Positions 35,818 through 48,243 of a DNA stretch of 64,000 nucleotides are shown piece by piece; position 1 is the first letter of the stretch; each line of letters opens with the position of its first letter. Under the pieces are notes generated by a model. It saw nothing but the letters and a program-made list of their open reading frames with translations. It was not told the origin of the DNA and ran no database searches. The stretch is taken from the NCBI GenBank assembly GCA_932294295.1, contig OW028582.1, positions 5,451,515 to 5,515,514 of the forward strand. The letters run 5' to 3'. A program made the position numbers and the translations under genes. The stretch comes from Alitta virens. Its lineage: Eukaryota > Annelida > Polychaeta > Phyllodocida > Nereididae.

Positions 35818-36870
35818 GATAACAATACCCCAGTCTTTGCTGTTCTTAGAAGGCAACCTTCCTTGGGCAGTTAGTGTTCCAATAATGTTAAATGTTCTGA
35901 TAATACTAGGTGTGTACATTGCATATATATTGTTTGTTACGGTTTTAAAATATTATAAAGTTTGAACATGTCTAGTACAGTAAGTTACCTAGTAAATAAT
36001 CACAGAAGAAATAGAGTCTATGGAAGGCATTGTAACGTTTGCGTTTCTAGAGGTTTCAACCAGTTCAGGAAAGTTGCATTAGAGCTCCAAATACCAAATA
36101 ATCATGTTTCAGGTGAATGCAATGCAGAAGAAGTTGGCTAAAAGCAATCTCAGCAGAAAGAAATGAGGCAAAGTTAGATCGATAGATAGATATTAATGGC
36201 GAAATTCCATAACAGTCCATGCTGAGAGAATGAAAACAAAGACCTTGACCAGCTGAAGAAATTTGATGGTTCATTTCTTAGAGATAGTGAGGAGAAATCA
36301 CAAATGACGTATCTTGAAATCCGCTACGCAAACCAATACTTCATTACTATGCCCAACGTTCTGTTGCCTGCATTTCATCAGATTTGAAAAAACCATAATG
36401 ATAAGAACTTGCATGAAGAAGAATATGGAGACCTTAATAAGTTGTGTTCTAATTGAATAACTACCATGGAAGACTTTGCAAAAGCTGCTCATCGTTTCAT
36501 TGTATAAGAAAACCTGCCACGTAAATACAATATAGAATAATTTCGGACATTTTCAGAACCATTTGAGATCATTCTGCATACCTCATGTTGGTATTCATTT
36601 GGAAAATCTTTTACAGCTGAATTCATTAATGGTGCTATTTACTTTACTGTCCATTTAAATTTGACGTAATGCGGTGAACATGAAATATTAAAATATACTT
36701 TAAAAATTCAAATTTTTTTCCGATAATATTTTTTCTTCATTTTGGACCATATGGCATATTGTGGAGGTTTAACCTAATTGAAATAATGGAAAAATGTAAT
36801 TAATCCCCACCACTAAAATTTATCAACATACCTGTGATTGATTCGAAATCGGCCTGACGGTGGCTCAATA
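35818..36870. other. No gene recognised
   Basis: Short frames only; a short GATA run at 36177-36190. Confidence 0.4.
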
Positions 36871-38182
36871 CCCAGTGGGCGCAAGCTGTAAAAATGACGT
36901 CTTTTTCTGGTCTCAAACTGGTCATGACGTCGGTGACCAATTTGAGACGTAAATAAGACGTACTTTTCAAGACGTTAAAATGACCAGGAAATAAGACGTC
37001 TTATCGACGTCTTATTCTGGTGCTCAAGCAGACGTAATTATTTTACTTAATTTATACGTCTTTATTACGTCAATAAATTACATCTAGAATACGTATTTTT
37101 TTTACGTCTTATCAACGTAATCTTGTGGTCATTAACATACCAATTCTCTAACCATGAAGGCTCATACATTGGAAGTAACCATTTTTAGCAATTAATATAT
37201 AATGACTAAATTCACATTTAGCTTTACTTCATATAGTTAATTTATGATAGAAAAATACAATGTGATTTCCTTGTCAGAATATATATCATTGTATAGCAAA
37301 TTTATAACTTAGAATTAACTTCTCTAACCAAGGTGAAGTTTATCAATTGGGGTAAATGGGCTTATAATATCACCCTGACCCCAGTGCACCCTATATTATA
37401 GCCCTGTTGTTATCATTATCTGAACTGGCTGACCAATCAAAACCCTAGAAATCTTGAGCAGCTGCAGGACAAGACACATCTTGTCAGTTAAGAATTTAAA
37501 ATTCATTCAGTAACTTTGGAGGGATACTAGTGAAGTTGGATTTAAACTTAATCTATGGAGGGATATATACCATTAAAATTCATCACATCATTGCATGGTA
37601 AGTGAAGTTTTTTTTAACCACTGTGAAAATATGTTGCACATGCTGATTCATAAATGATTTGTTGTTTATATAGTCTAATTTCTGAATATATATTCATTTC
37701 AGAGAACTATGGAACTATGGACACAATTTAGCTGAAGAATTATGATAGACTTAATTGCAGCAGTCCCATTCATAGATTTACATAATATGTGCATGCATGC
37801 ATCAAATAAATGTGAAGTATCCTATTTCCAACAATATAATAAAGTGTTTTTATTAATTTTAAACTTGTGTGTGTTCTCTGTACATTAAATATGTCCAAAA
37901 ATTGTAAGCAAAGTTTGTCTTAAAGACGTCGTTAGATGACGTATTTTAGACGTCAGATATTGGTCAACTATGAGACGTCTAAAAGATGTCATCTGATGAC
38001 GTATTTTAGACGTCAGATATTGGTCAACTAAATACGTCTAAAAGACGTCGTCAGATGACGTCTTTTAGACGTCTCATATAAGACGTCATTGAAGTTTGCA
38101 TATGAGACCAGTATGGGCTGGTCATGAGACGTCTTGCAGAGACGTCAAAATTACGTCAATGAGACCACTTTTGCCCACTGGG
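36871..38182. mobile_element. TA-flanked transposon rich in GACGTC palindromes
   Basis: The ends are CCCAGTGGGCGCAA on the left and, read inward, CCCAGTGGGCAAAA on the right, with TA on both outer sides (36869-36870 and 38183-38184). GACGTC or near-matches recur through both subterminal regions. Those at 37920-38095 form a diverged tandem repeat with a period near 60 bp (GATGACGTATTTTAGACGTC, AGATATTGGTCAACTA). The centre (37140-37860) is ordinary AT-rich DNA without a transposase frame. It is a non-autonomous DNA element of 1312 bp. The superfamily is uncertain; a 2-bp TA duplication with CCCAG ends would fit Tc1/mariner-like or ISL2EU-like elements. Confidence 0.85.
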
Positions 38183-38209
38183 TATAGGAAACTTTGGAAC
38201 TTTAAATTT

Positions 38210-38460
38210 TTTAAATCGGACGAAAAATGACGGAGTTATTAAATAAAATGTACACAAAAGCAATCTAGCCAACAATAACTGTCGTTGCTCAGGAATTTTT
38301 TCGACCGTACTTATTTCGTCCTTATTTGGAAATAGCAACGTCTTGAACTTCCTTATTTGGGCAATACGTGAACGTCATTCTGTGTGGTATGAAAAGCAGA
38401 TCACCCAGCCCGTATCACCGGCTATTTCACGTGATATGGCAGTAATTGGTGCCGACCCCA
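38210..38460 (-). repeat. Dispersed repeat, inverted partner of 4745-5030
   Basis: See 4745-5030. It starts only about 28 bp beyond the end of the GACGTC element. Confidence 0.5.
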
Positions 38461-39131
38461 CAAACACAAAAACGTCACCATATTGTATAGCATGTTGGAA
38501 ATTTTTTTTTTTAAATATACCAAAAAATATAGTAGGAATGTTACTGCAATTTTTTTTTTAATGCAATTAACATGATGAAATTACTTTGACCAGTTTGTTT
38601 ATATCATTTAAAATATTTCTGCAGGCTTTTTTTATGATGTAAACTTTTATAATGTGACAATAAGTTTGAATGAATTTGCCCTTTAATCCCTAATTATTAG
38701 TAGCAGGAGTTAAGATTGTACATGAGGGAATATCATATTTTTTTGTGGAATTGCGTGTAAATCCCGGTACAATTCTGACATCACATTCTCAGTAATGTTG
38801 ATCTACATCTTTGAATCCACCCTGGGCCACAGGTGTGTGGTAGAGGTTTGTTCTTTTCAATTTCTACAGAGAGAAAGTCTCTGATTTTGCCCCTAGGGAA
38901 ATCAGAACTAGGATGAAATGACAAACAGGACCAGCAGAAATATCCACACACATTTGCGTGTTTCTCTGTAGTACAAATGCAGACGGTCTGATTTGTACTA
39001 AGGTATATCCCTACTCGCAAAAAAGGACATATCAGCCTCAACAAAATAGTGGTGCATTTAGTATAGGGAACTCCTGCATTCATCAGATGGACTTATTGGC
39101 AATTACTGCGAGTTTTTATTGCATACTTCCC

Positions 39132-39243
39132 AGTCCGACCTAAGTTGGATGGCTGTTTCATCCATCATCTCATTGCTATGGTCCCTGCCTGTCCTAATTA
39201 GTTCATCAGGTGCAGAAATACAGGACGTAAAGCCCTAATCCAC
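39132..39243 (+). mobile_element. SINE family 1, 5'-truncated
   Basis: Begins at GACCTAAGTTGGATGGCTG, so the tRNA head is missing. The tail is intact to AAAGCCCTAATCCAC. Confidence 0.85.
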
Positions 39244-39256
39244 TAATCAGGGGCAT

Positions 39257-39770
39257 CGTTTTCTCTTGACAGGTGGGGAGGGGGGATGCAAGCCTACTTT
39301 GTCTGTCCCACCGTGACTTTCTGTCGCTCGTACAAGTGGTAACAGTTAACGCACGGACACTGGTCAAGAGGTCAATTAATAGTGGATCATTCATGTCACA
39401 CTATAAACTTGTACTGATATGTGATATCAAGTGTAAAACTTTTTAACAAAGTACAAATGTTCCAAAACAAAAGTGTGAAAAGGGTAATTTTCATATGTGA
39501 ATTTCATGGGTTGGAGGGGGGAATGATTGCATTGATCATTCCCCCCTTCTCAAAAGTGGGAGGGGGGGTATAGACCCCCCACATTTCCCCCGGAAGCGAT
39601 GCCCCTGCCACTAATACACTCATACATCGCATGCAGTGGCAGATCCAGAAAATTCCAGGTAGGGGGGGGGGGGAAATTGTCAGTGCCTTTCCCTGACTGA
39701 TGGCTATTATTTCAATGTAAAATCTGCGCCAAACAGACGGGGGGGGGGGGGCAGGGGGGTCTGGATTCGT
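39257..39770. repeat. Poly-G/poly-C cluster with hairpins
   Basis: G-runs of 6-13 occur at 39516-39521, 39562-39568, 39662-39673 and 39738-39750. Two hairpins have G/C arms: 39516-39527 with 39535-39546 (12-bp arms GGGGGGAATGAT and complement), and GGGGGG with CCCCCC at 39562-39580. Confidence 0.8.
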
Positions 39771-39920
39771 GCCTGGCATGCATTTGGTCATTCTCCAATT
39801 CTGACTGTCCTTTAGTCACCCTAATCTCATAAAGTCTAAAGGATGTCACAATGCTTATGCCATTGTACAAATCTCCATGCACAATATGTGTCAAATGTTA
39901 CCATTGTAAAAACGTATAAT

Positions 39921-40016
39921 GCATCTATCTATCTATATATCTATCTATCTATCTATCTGTCTGTCTATTCAGCTATCTATCCAGCTATCCTTTCTATCCA
40001 GCTATCTATCTATCAA
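39921..40016 (+). repeat. (ATCT)n microsatellite
   Basis: Tetranucleotide run with some CAGC interruptions. Confidence 0.95.
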
Positions 40017-40503
40017 CAAGAACACAAGAAAAATAGTGGAAGAAGCCCTATGGTCATATTGCATAGAATCATGCGAAAGATGTCATAGGCAGGGGATGCC
40101 CTAGAGCAACACAAATGGCAATGGTCACACCCCAGGTCATGACATAGTTCACAGAGGTCATTTAATATGTGCTGGATCTACGATTGTCTGGTTTATTCTT
40201 CTTCTGATATAAAAAAGGAAGTTATATATAAATATGCTTATATGACATATATCTAAATTGACTTATCTGAGTTAGATATGAAAGGATTAGGTTAAAACAA
40301 TGTTATGAATTAATAAAATTCAATGAGTAGAAGTACTGTATGTGCCTCTTCAGGTTTGATCAACAGTCAACACCTCGAAAATGAAATCCAGAGAAACAAA
40401 ATAGGTGCAGAAGTGTTAGAGTTCTGCTTAGGAAAAGATAAACATTTTTAACAAAACGCACAACTAGGCCATGAAGACTAGTTTAACACCAAATTATATC
40501 AAT

Positions 40504-40619
40504 CCCATATAGCATTCCAAATAAGGCTAGTGTCGTTTCTATATCGGGCGCCGATGCAACATTTTTTCGACATTGCCAATATCGCGTCGACTTTGATACG
40601 ATTTAGAATGCTATCTGGG
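40504..40619. mobile_element. 119-bp MITE family, copy 3 (116 bp)
   Basis: Ends CCCATATAGCATTCC and GGAATGCTATCTGGG-like, flanked by AT on both sides. Confidence 0.9.
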
Positions 40620-41060
40620 ATGTACTTACAATAGTGTTGGAGTTTTTGCTTTAGAAACCGCCTGTCAGCCCACTCACCCGGCACATGAACAACTTTTTGG
40701 CAAAGAAGTAACTCCTATATACCTTTGGCAAATGTTTTTGTCGAGGATAAAAAAGATCTCTGGATTGCCTCATTTGAAGAGACATTTATCCAGCTACTGT
40801 CATGTACACCCAAAGGGCGCTGATGGCAAATTATGCTTGACTTTTGGTTCCAACACTATTTGTTGTAAGTCATTTCCGGTGCAGTTTACCTGTAATTTCC
40901 CTTTCCTGACAGAGCATCCTGCCAGGGTCAAAGGTCCTCATATCATGTATAACTCTCAGGGACAAAGTCATTAGCCCCCCTGGGGCCTGTTCTGCTTATT
41001 GCTTAATGGGAATATTGCTGTGACGTAAATAAGCCCAGTTGCAGCATATAACTAATAACT

Positions 41061-41510
41061 GCAGCCGGATGGCCTAGTGGTTAAGGCATCCACCAATTCC
41101 ATATTGGTCAGCTCTGCTGAAGGTCCCAGGCTTTATCCGCAGCCTGGGCAATTTTCATTGTTCATGGGCTACATCCCAGCTGGATGGCGATTGCATGAGA
41201 CGTTAAATTGGAGGTGTCTTGTACTCAGTGTCTATGCTGAGGCAATAAAAGACCCCATGCATTCGGTAAATGTGGAATATGGTGTGGAAGTAACTGAATC
41301 TCAGCATGGGCACCGAGATCGAAGGTGATGCTTTTTTTGGCATTTATGACTCAATTGGTTTATGTATATTGCTGTCTATAGTCATATAATAAATGTGTAA
41401 CATGGTGTGGACTCCAAGCCTTATCATTCTCATTAATATCCCTGCATCTGGTAGTTGGTCATATAAGCTGACTATAGGCTTCAGATCCAGTACCAATCAG
41501 ACATTGACAT
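41061..41510 (+). mobile_element. tRNA-derived SINE family 2, longest copy
   Basis: The head has box A-like TGGCCTAGTGGTTAAGG (Leu/Ser-type) and a decayed box B (AGGCTTTATCCGC). The middle (GTACTCAGTGTCTATGCTGA, AATAAAAGACCCCATGC) also occurs inverted at 60826-61010. The tail is at 41400-41510 (GGTGTGGACTCCAAGCC, TTGGTCATATAAGCTGAC). Between middle and tail lies extra sequence (41280-41395) not seen in the 60.8 kb copy, perhaps an insertion. Confidence 0.65.
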
Positions 41511-42519
41511 TAACATGTGAAAGTTAAGATGATGATTTAAATCAAGTCAGATATATGTACAAAATATAGGATCTAACCCAAGGATATTATACACGTCCAA
41601 CAGTTCAGTACCTGAAACAAATGAAAGAGAATCATTTGTGAGCCCTCAGAACTATAATACCAGTTTACACAACAGTTGAGTAATGCACTGTGTGTCGTTA
41701 CCTCACAGCCTAATAATTGACATTCTTTGCTTGTCAGAACAAGAATTTCGTAAACTCAGCATCTGAACATCTAATTATTCTGTAATTTCATTGTTGGACC
41801 TTTAATACCATAAGCCAGCCTACAGACTATTGATTGATTTAGTTTAGATGAGTAAACGAGCAAAACATGTACATAATTAAATCGCTGGGCTGTGAGGTGA
41901 TGTCACACGGTGAATGGGATACCAACATAATACCAAAAGATATTTTGTGACGTGATGTCATGAAATGCAATGTGGTTATGCTAGTGTATTATGTCGTTCC
42001 GTATGCTACAATCATGCATACGTGATAACACGGGTTAATGGAGCCAGTTTTATCGGTTACTTTCATCTAATTCTCATCAAAATTCAGCTGGAAGGTTCAG
42101 AATATCATGCTTTGTCAGAAGTGGTGTCACGAACAGCTGTCTGAGAGATTACCAGACATGGCCTATTTTTTTACAAATTTTAAAGCGCAGACTCTTCTGT
42201 TCAAAGCATATAAATATGTTCTCTGATCAGCTAGCTTCGCCTCGGCCAATATAATTTTCCCACCCACAAAACACAATGTTGAACTCCATCAACTATTGTT
42301 CAAATGTTTTCCAATGTTTACTTAAGATCATAGCTAATGTCAGAGCACTTTTTCCTCTTTCTTTTTTTAAGTTCGGCAGTTTGTAACCACTGACATGGGT
42401 CTCAGGCATACATGGTGATTGGTGAGTGGATTAGAATGTCTGACCTCTCCAAACCATTTTTAACCATCAGCTTATAATAATAGCAATCATTTTATTCGCA
42501 TAAAATTGTACAAGAAAAG

Positions 42520-42690
42520 TGTCTGCTCAACAGTGGGCGTGACACTTTCATTTCACGAGCAGAACTCGAACACTATTGCAATTATTTACCTTAACGAGAT
42601 TTAATTTATACAGTTTTGCTATGTATGGCCTAGTGATGCCTTTTAATAGCCACATTGACATATTTCGACTATGTTTTATGGAATATTTTC
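42520..42690 (+). repeat. Dispersed repeat (GACACTTTCATTTC core)
   Basis: Copy of the repeat at 4600-4740 and 50925-51075. Shared GAGCAGAACTCGAACACTA and a GGCCTAGTGATG-like right part. Confidence 0.5.
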
Positions 42691-43072
42691 GTTTCCAGAG
42701 CAGACCTCTGCCTAAGCAACAACTGGAAAAATGGGGTATTGATATTGATGGAAAACAAAAACAATGATGAAAACTATACAAAAAGGCATAGGTAAAAGAA
42801 TGTGGGTTTATAACCGTGGTAATCTATCAGGCCGCAAGAAAACTACATGCGTATATACTCCCCAGGAAGTTAAGATGGTATCATGCTTGAGCAGGCCTGC
42901 AAAGTAAAACAGACTTTATAACAATATACATGTAGGCCTACAAGTTAATGTTGTCAGCATCCTCTAAAGCTGTTAGTGACAATGCCAAATCCTTATTAAC
43001 AAGTATAGCTACCCACACTTGAGTGATAGAATATATAATGTTGGACTAGGACAGTGCTTTCTGATGGTTGAT

Positions 43073-43191
43073 CCCAGATAGCATTCCAAATCGTATCAAC
43101 ATCAGCACGATGTCGGTGATGTCAAAACGATGTTGTACAAATGGTGGTCGATATAGAAACGGTGTTGACCCGATTTTGAATGCTATCTGGG
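43073..43191. mobile_element. 119-bp MITE, copy 4
   Basis: Full TIRs, exactly 119 bp, AT on both sides. Confidence 0.95.
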
Positions 43192-43411
43192 ATTGCATTG
43201 CAACTTGTATTTAATGACATGTATGAACTGATGATCTGTAGTGCCCACCAGCCTTTATGAGAACAGGTCTGTCAACAAAAGTTAAGTTGTAAATAATATT
43301 GGGTACATCTGAATAAGGGGTGGCTTCAGTAGTAGAATAAATGAGGATTATTTTTGTCAGTATCGTCTTAAGCTGTTAGTAATTGCACCAGCCCTAGACC
43401 ACTACAAGCTT

Positions 43412-43562
43412 GTTTACGTTCTGTATTTCTGCACCTGATGGGCTAATTAGGACAGGCAGAGATGAAGGATGAAACAGCCATCCAACTGAGGTTCGACTGG
43501 GATTGAACCCGGGACCCAGTGGTTGGAAGCCCAGTACGCTACTACTGAGCCTTGCCCCCACC
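43412..43562 (-). mobile_element. SINE family 1, inverted
   Basis: Reverse complement of the family 1 head and tail. The middle lacks the CCATGGTCC block. Confidence 0.85.
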
Positions 43563-43612
43563 AGAGTACCTGAGGCTAGAGATGTACCGCTCTCTAGTAT
43601 CGGCCGATACTG

Positions 43613-43732
43613 CCCAGATAGCATTCAAAACTGGCCCAGCATCGTTTCCATGTAGGCCACTGTTGTTTCAACATCGTTTTTAACAACGCCAACATCGCGC
43701 TGATGTTGAAACGATTTGGAATGCTATCTGGG
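43613..43732. mobile_element. 119-bp MITE family, copy 5 (120 bp)
   Basis: TIRs as in the family, but the flanks (TG and TA) do not match. It lies 50 bp from an inverted SINE. Confidence 0.9.
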
Positions 43733-43930
43733 TAATACCGATACCTCTAGTATATGCTACAGCTGCTAGCAAATCACCTGCTATAGGCTTATGATGTTAA
43801 AGCTTATTAACAGCTAAGCTAATTTATGAGCAGGTTCCATTATATACTAATTAATAGCATGTCACTGAACATACCCAGTGAAGACGTGAGCTATTGTTAC
43901 AGTCACTGTGACCTCACTGAAAGCTCACAG

Positions 43931-43995
43931 GATGACATCACAGGATGACATCACAGGATGACATCACAGGATGACATCACAGGATGACATCACAG
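43931..43995 (+). repeat. 13-bp tandem repeat, five perfect copies
   Basis: GATGACATCACAG repeated five times without change. Each carries TGACATCA, one base from the CRE consensus TGACGTCA. Confidence 0.95.
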
Positions 43996-44169
43996 TTAGC
44001 TCACTATGACCTCGCCTCGTGATCTCACGCTAGGTGGTGTGGAAAACTATAATAGTAGATTAGCTGTCTCCACCATTGATTACAGGCCAGCTAATAACAG
44101 AAACTATAAATAGAACTGCTGATTTATTTTGTAGGTAACCCGAGTTTGATTCTCACTCTTTTTACTATC

Positions 44170-45000
44170 TGACAATATAGACCGATCCATCAGTCCCTAC
44201 ATGCAGCTGATTCCAAACCATAAGTTTTTTCAGCCCATGAGGCATTTTCAAAAAGTCACTTTTGTCTACATTGAAGAATTTAAGAATAATCAAAATTTTC
44301 GAACAAAATCTGTTCAGTCATAACTGTAGGCAATATATTTATCTATGTCCATGTGATTAGTAACCACCAAATACCACAAAGATTGCGACAAAATATCACA
44401 AAAATGTTGTGATGGTCACACCATCCTCAAAAATATCAAACGAACAGTGAATCGGGGATGATGTTACAGGTCATTCCTCTTAATTAACAAGTTGTGGCGT
44501 CACAGAATCATAATCTGACCATCCTAATGAGTGAAACACATCAATTTTAGCATCAACACATAGCAACATATCTCGAAAACGTAATAATTATCATTTAAAG
44601 TTGCGAGTCAGCAGCATTGTTTACTTGGCTATACATGGCACTCCATTAGAACCGCGATACAAAAGCGGAACTTACAAACAAAATTTGACCAGTAGAAGCC
44701 GAGAAAAGTTTGATTATATTGTTTGACATTGAACTAATTGTCCATTAGTCATTGTGTTGAATGTGTAACAAGAGAATACAAACTTGGTCAAGTTTGAATT
44801 ATGCTTATGAAGAAGAATTGGGTCTTGTTTTTGTTTCAGTTCGATATTTAATTATTAATGATTTCTCACTTTTGTAATCTCTAATATCCACGCAGTGCCA
44901 CCACGACATCCATCACAAGTTTTCTCCCAAAACTATCAAAGCACAAGTTAAAAAAGTTTTGGCAGAATTTCCCTATGATGACATAATAGCTTATTCACTT
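44170..45000 (-). repeat. Dispersed element, inverted partner of 31840-32780
   Basis: See 31840-32780. The right end reads TTGGCAGAATTTCCCTATG. Confidence 0.55.
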
Positions 45001-45814
45001 AGTTTAATTACACCTAGCATGTGCTTGCTAGCCCTGAGTTGAGGTCATATCAGTAGCCTAATTATTTAAGACATTTCTCCGATTTCTTATTTACATAGAT
45101 TGTCATGACAAAAAAAAATAAAATAAATAAAAAGATAGCCCTCAAACTGCAAACAACCCTTTATATTTCAAATTTATGCAAAAAATGTTAAAAGTATCAA
45201 AATAAAGTGTGAAGAGTTGAATTACAATAATTTAGATACTTTAACACAAATTTTTTATGCATGAAGGTACAATAAAATCTTAGCTGTGAAGCTTTGGGAA
45301 AATATGATTTTTCCTCGTCATGATAACTATTCTGATAATAATTGAAGACAATAAAACCTCCACAAGGCACAACTACACTATTTTAGACATCTTCCAGAAA
45401 CACTTCATGCATGCATGTTTGGCCCATGGTATGGGCAGGGATGGACAATGAATGTGTACTGGTGGGTTGAAGGCCAAGTTAATGTCTCAATTCCCCATTA
45501 TTTAGGTATTTTTTCATTCACACTGCTGATCTAGAAATAATACAGGAATGAGGTGATCCAATATAAAGGGATATGAATGGTCACTGTCGTCTAAAGGCTG
45601 AATCTTGTACCTAGCCAAGGAATGCATCATTGATAATTGCTCATACTGTGAAATAAACACACTGAAAGTTAAAAAGGATTAATACCAGTAGTCAGCATGT
45701 CACACTTGAGCGATCACACCCCTGCTCCCTCTATGGACAATTATCATTATTGATAGCTAAAAGCTCACTCTTGTGGCCATCAGTGGATTCAATACATAAG
45801 AAGCAATTTAACTA

Positions 45815-47249
45815 CACTAATTGACTTTAAAAACGCATAGGTAAAACATGTTGTACAAACCCAAGATAATGAATTGTGTTATGTCATAAGAACAAATAAT
45901 TCTGGTCACCATCACAAGCCTTGTCTCATTGAGCCTTAAATTTAAGGTGCCATCAGGTCAATGGCAGTACTGAGGTCATGTTACTGGTTTGACAATGTGA
46001 TGTCATACTGCTTGATTGACAAACAGCTTCCTTAAGGTTAGCCTTATCAAGGCCCCAACTCATTTTGCTGAAAATCACAATGCCAAGGCTGCAGCAAAAT
46101 TTCAGAGATTAGGCCATCGGCATGCTTGCAGCAGGCGTATCTCGAGGCACTTTCGTGTGTCCAGCCCACCCTTTCTCGTTTGTCTGAGCATCACAGGATG
46201 ACTGGAACCACAAGAGATCGACCTCGGCCAGGACAACCACGCGTCACAACGCAAGCGCAAGATCACCATATTCGTTGCCAGCATCTCAGGGACAGGTTTC
46301 AACCTTGCACCCTCACTGCAAGTGATACACCTGGACAACATCGTCACAGAATCAGCGGAAGAACTGTGAGCTGGCGGCTGGCAGAGCAGGGCATCAGGGC
46401 CCACAGAGCATTTGTTGGAGTGGAGCTGGACCATCGCAGAATCGGCATTCGTCTTCGCTGGGCTCAGAAACTTTCAAACAGGCACACGCCTGACCGTTTC
46501 TGGAGGAGTGTCATGTTTAGTGACGAATCTCGTTTTCAGCTTCACCGCAATGATGGGCATCAGCGAGTGTAGTGTCGCCAAGGGGAGCGCAATGCAAGAC
46601 CATGTGTTGCTCAGAATGACAGTTTTGGGTGATGCTCTGTCATGGTCTGGGGTGTTATTGGGTATGGCTGGAGATCAGAACTTGTGGTCATCAATGGTTC
46701 CTTGAATGGTCAACACTACAGAGACGAGATCCTGCAGACTCATGTGGTGCCGTACTTCAATGCTCATCCAGACTGGACGTTCATGCATGACAATGCCAGG
46801 CCTCATGTTGCCCGCATATGCCAGCTGTTGGCTGACAAAAACATCAGAGTGTTGGACTGGCCTCCCTATAGCCCAGACATGAACCCCATCGAACATGTCT
46901 GGGGCATGCTCTCGAGACAGATGCAGAGAAGAGTTCCTGCCCCAACCACCAATGCTCAACTGCACCAGGCCCTGGTGGAAGAGTGGAGGGTAATACCCAG
47001 ACGACAACTGGACAACATTTTGTTGCTCCAGAGCCGTGGTGGTCACAGCCGCTACTGATCCAGCCTTTGTTGTTGTGGACTCTTTGTTATGCATTTTTGC
47101 ACTTGTTGACATCATTGACATGATTTGTTTCTGTTACCAGTCCATGTTTTCTGCTCTTCCTGTGATATGATTAATAAATCTTTGAACAAAGCACAAGTAT
47201 GTTATTTTTTACTTAAAATGCAGTTATGCGTTTTTCAAGTCCATTAGTG
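45815..47249 (+). mobile_element. Complete Tc1-like DNA transposon
   Basis: Terminal inverted repeats of 25 bp with two mismatches lie at 45815-45839 and 47225-47249. They begin CACTAATTGACTT on the left and CACTAATGGACTT read inward from the right, and share AAAAACGCATA. TA flanks both sides (45813-45814 and 47250-47251), the usual Tc1/mariner target. Total length is 1435 bp with one transposase pseudogene inside. It cannot move itself, but the ends look usable in trans. Confidence 0.93.
46080..47058 (+). pseudogene. Tc1-like (DDE) transposase, inactivated
   Basis: An intact Tc1-like enzyme cuts and pastes its own element at TA sites. The probable start at 46080 reads MPRLQQNFRD, followed by AIGMLAAG, the first helix-turn-helix region. 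The frame then shifts twice near 46130-46150: SRHFRVSS is in a second frame and PTLSRLSEHHRMTG in a third. The main frame holds RPGQPRVTT (linker/AT-hook-like), the first Asp in FSDES (codon 46522), the second Asp in HDNARPH (46789) and the Glu in SPDMNPIEH (46891). The end is RGGHSRY, typical of one Tc1 branch, with the stop at 47056-47058. In-frame stops are TAG 46110-46112, TAG 46570-46572 and TGA 46630-46632. The last Asp and Glu have 33 residues between them, one fewer than the usual DD34E. At least five lesions make this dead. Confidence 0.93.
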
Positions 47250-47409
47250 TATATACACTAGGGTAGCATTTCTATCAACACTCCAGGTTTTCATAATTAT
47301 ATGGATGCTGTAAAGTGTGAGATTCTAGGAAGGTGAACGAAGAGATAACCCCCATTTTTAGCCATTTTTCTGAATTTCGGTTGTATATATTAATGTGGCA
47401 CTGTTGACC

Positions 47410-47671
47410 ATGAGCAACCTGTTTGGAGCCTCCCGAGTGTCTAAATACGCAGGCACCCATAGGGAGCTTCTCAGGTCAGGTGATTAAGGTAATTTAGTTT
47501 AATTAGGTCAAGCTCAGACAGGGCCTGAAAGACTAATTTATTCATTTCACCTTTTATTGTTTATACTGCTGTACATATGTGCAAGCAATTGAAAGTAATT
47601 AACTGCATATTGCAGGCTGTTTATTGGCTGTGAAATAAAGACAATGGGGAGGCTCAAAACAGGTTGCTCAT
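47410..47671. mobile_element. 262-bp MITE
   Basis: TIRs of about 25 bp start ATGAGCAACCTGTTT on the left; the right side, read inward, has the same start and then GAGCCTCCC. The outermost AT may be a 2-bp duplication or part of the TIR. No ORF. Confidence 0.8.
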
Positions 47672-48068
47672 GAAGTATGCCAAAACGAAGTTTAAAATGT
47701 TATGTAATTTAGTTACAAGACCGTAAAATTTCATGCATATTTTAAACATATTCTGGTGTTTATGCAGTGGTGTCATAAGTGCTGTTCAGGACAAAAAAAA
47801 TTTCTTTTCCCCCACGTATTTTCACTATTTTACCAGTATATGCACAAGAGCAAAATGTATTTTGGAATAAATGTATGTTTCTGGAATAATCAAAAGACTT
47901 TTTTTTTTTCTTGCCCTTCGGAAGAACCCTTTGTTACCATTTACGTATTTTATGCTTATGCTGTGATTTTATACCAATTTTTAAGTCTCTCATAATTCAT
48001 AACTCAATGGTCTTTTGTCAAATGCTGTTTTTATGCATTTATATGAAAAGGAGTGAGACTTTAATAAA

Positions 48069-48075
48069 ATGTATG

Positions 48076-48169
<94 letters not shown>

Positions 48170-48240
48170 CCTACCTATCTACCTACCTACATACCTACTA
48201 CCTACCTACCTACCTACCTACCTACCTGCCTACCTACCAA
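48069..48240 (+). repeat. (TATC)n then (CTAC)n microsatellite
   Basis: About 25 perfect TATC units, then TACC/CTAC units. The YLSI and YLPT peptide frames over it are artefacts. Confidence 0.97.
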
Positions 48241-48243
48241 TTT

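Noticed and set aside
46102..47121. Minus-strand frames of 110 and 148 codons
   Set aside because: They are antisense shadows of the Tc1-like transposase.
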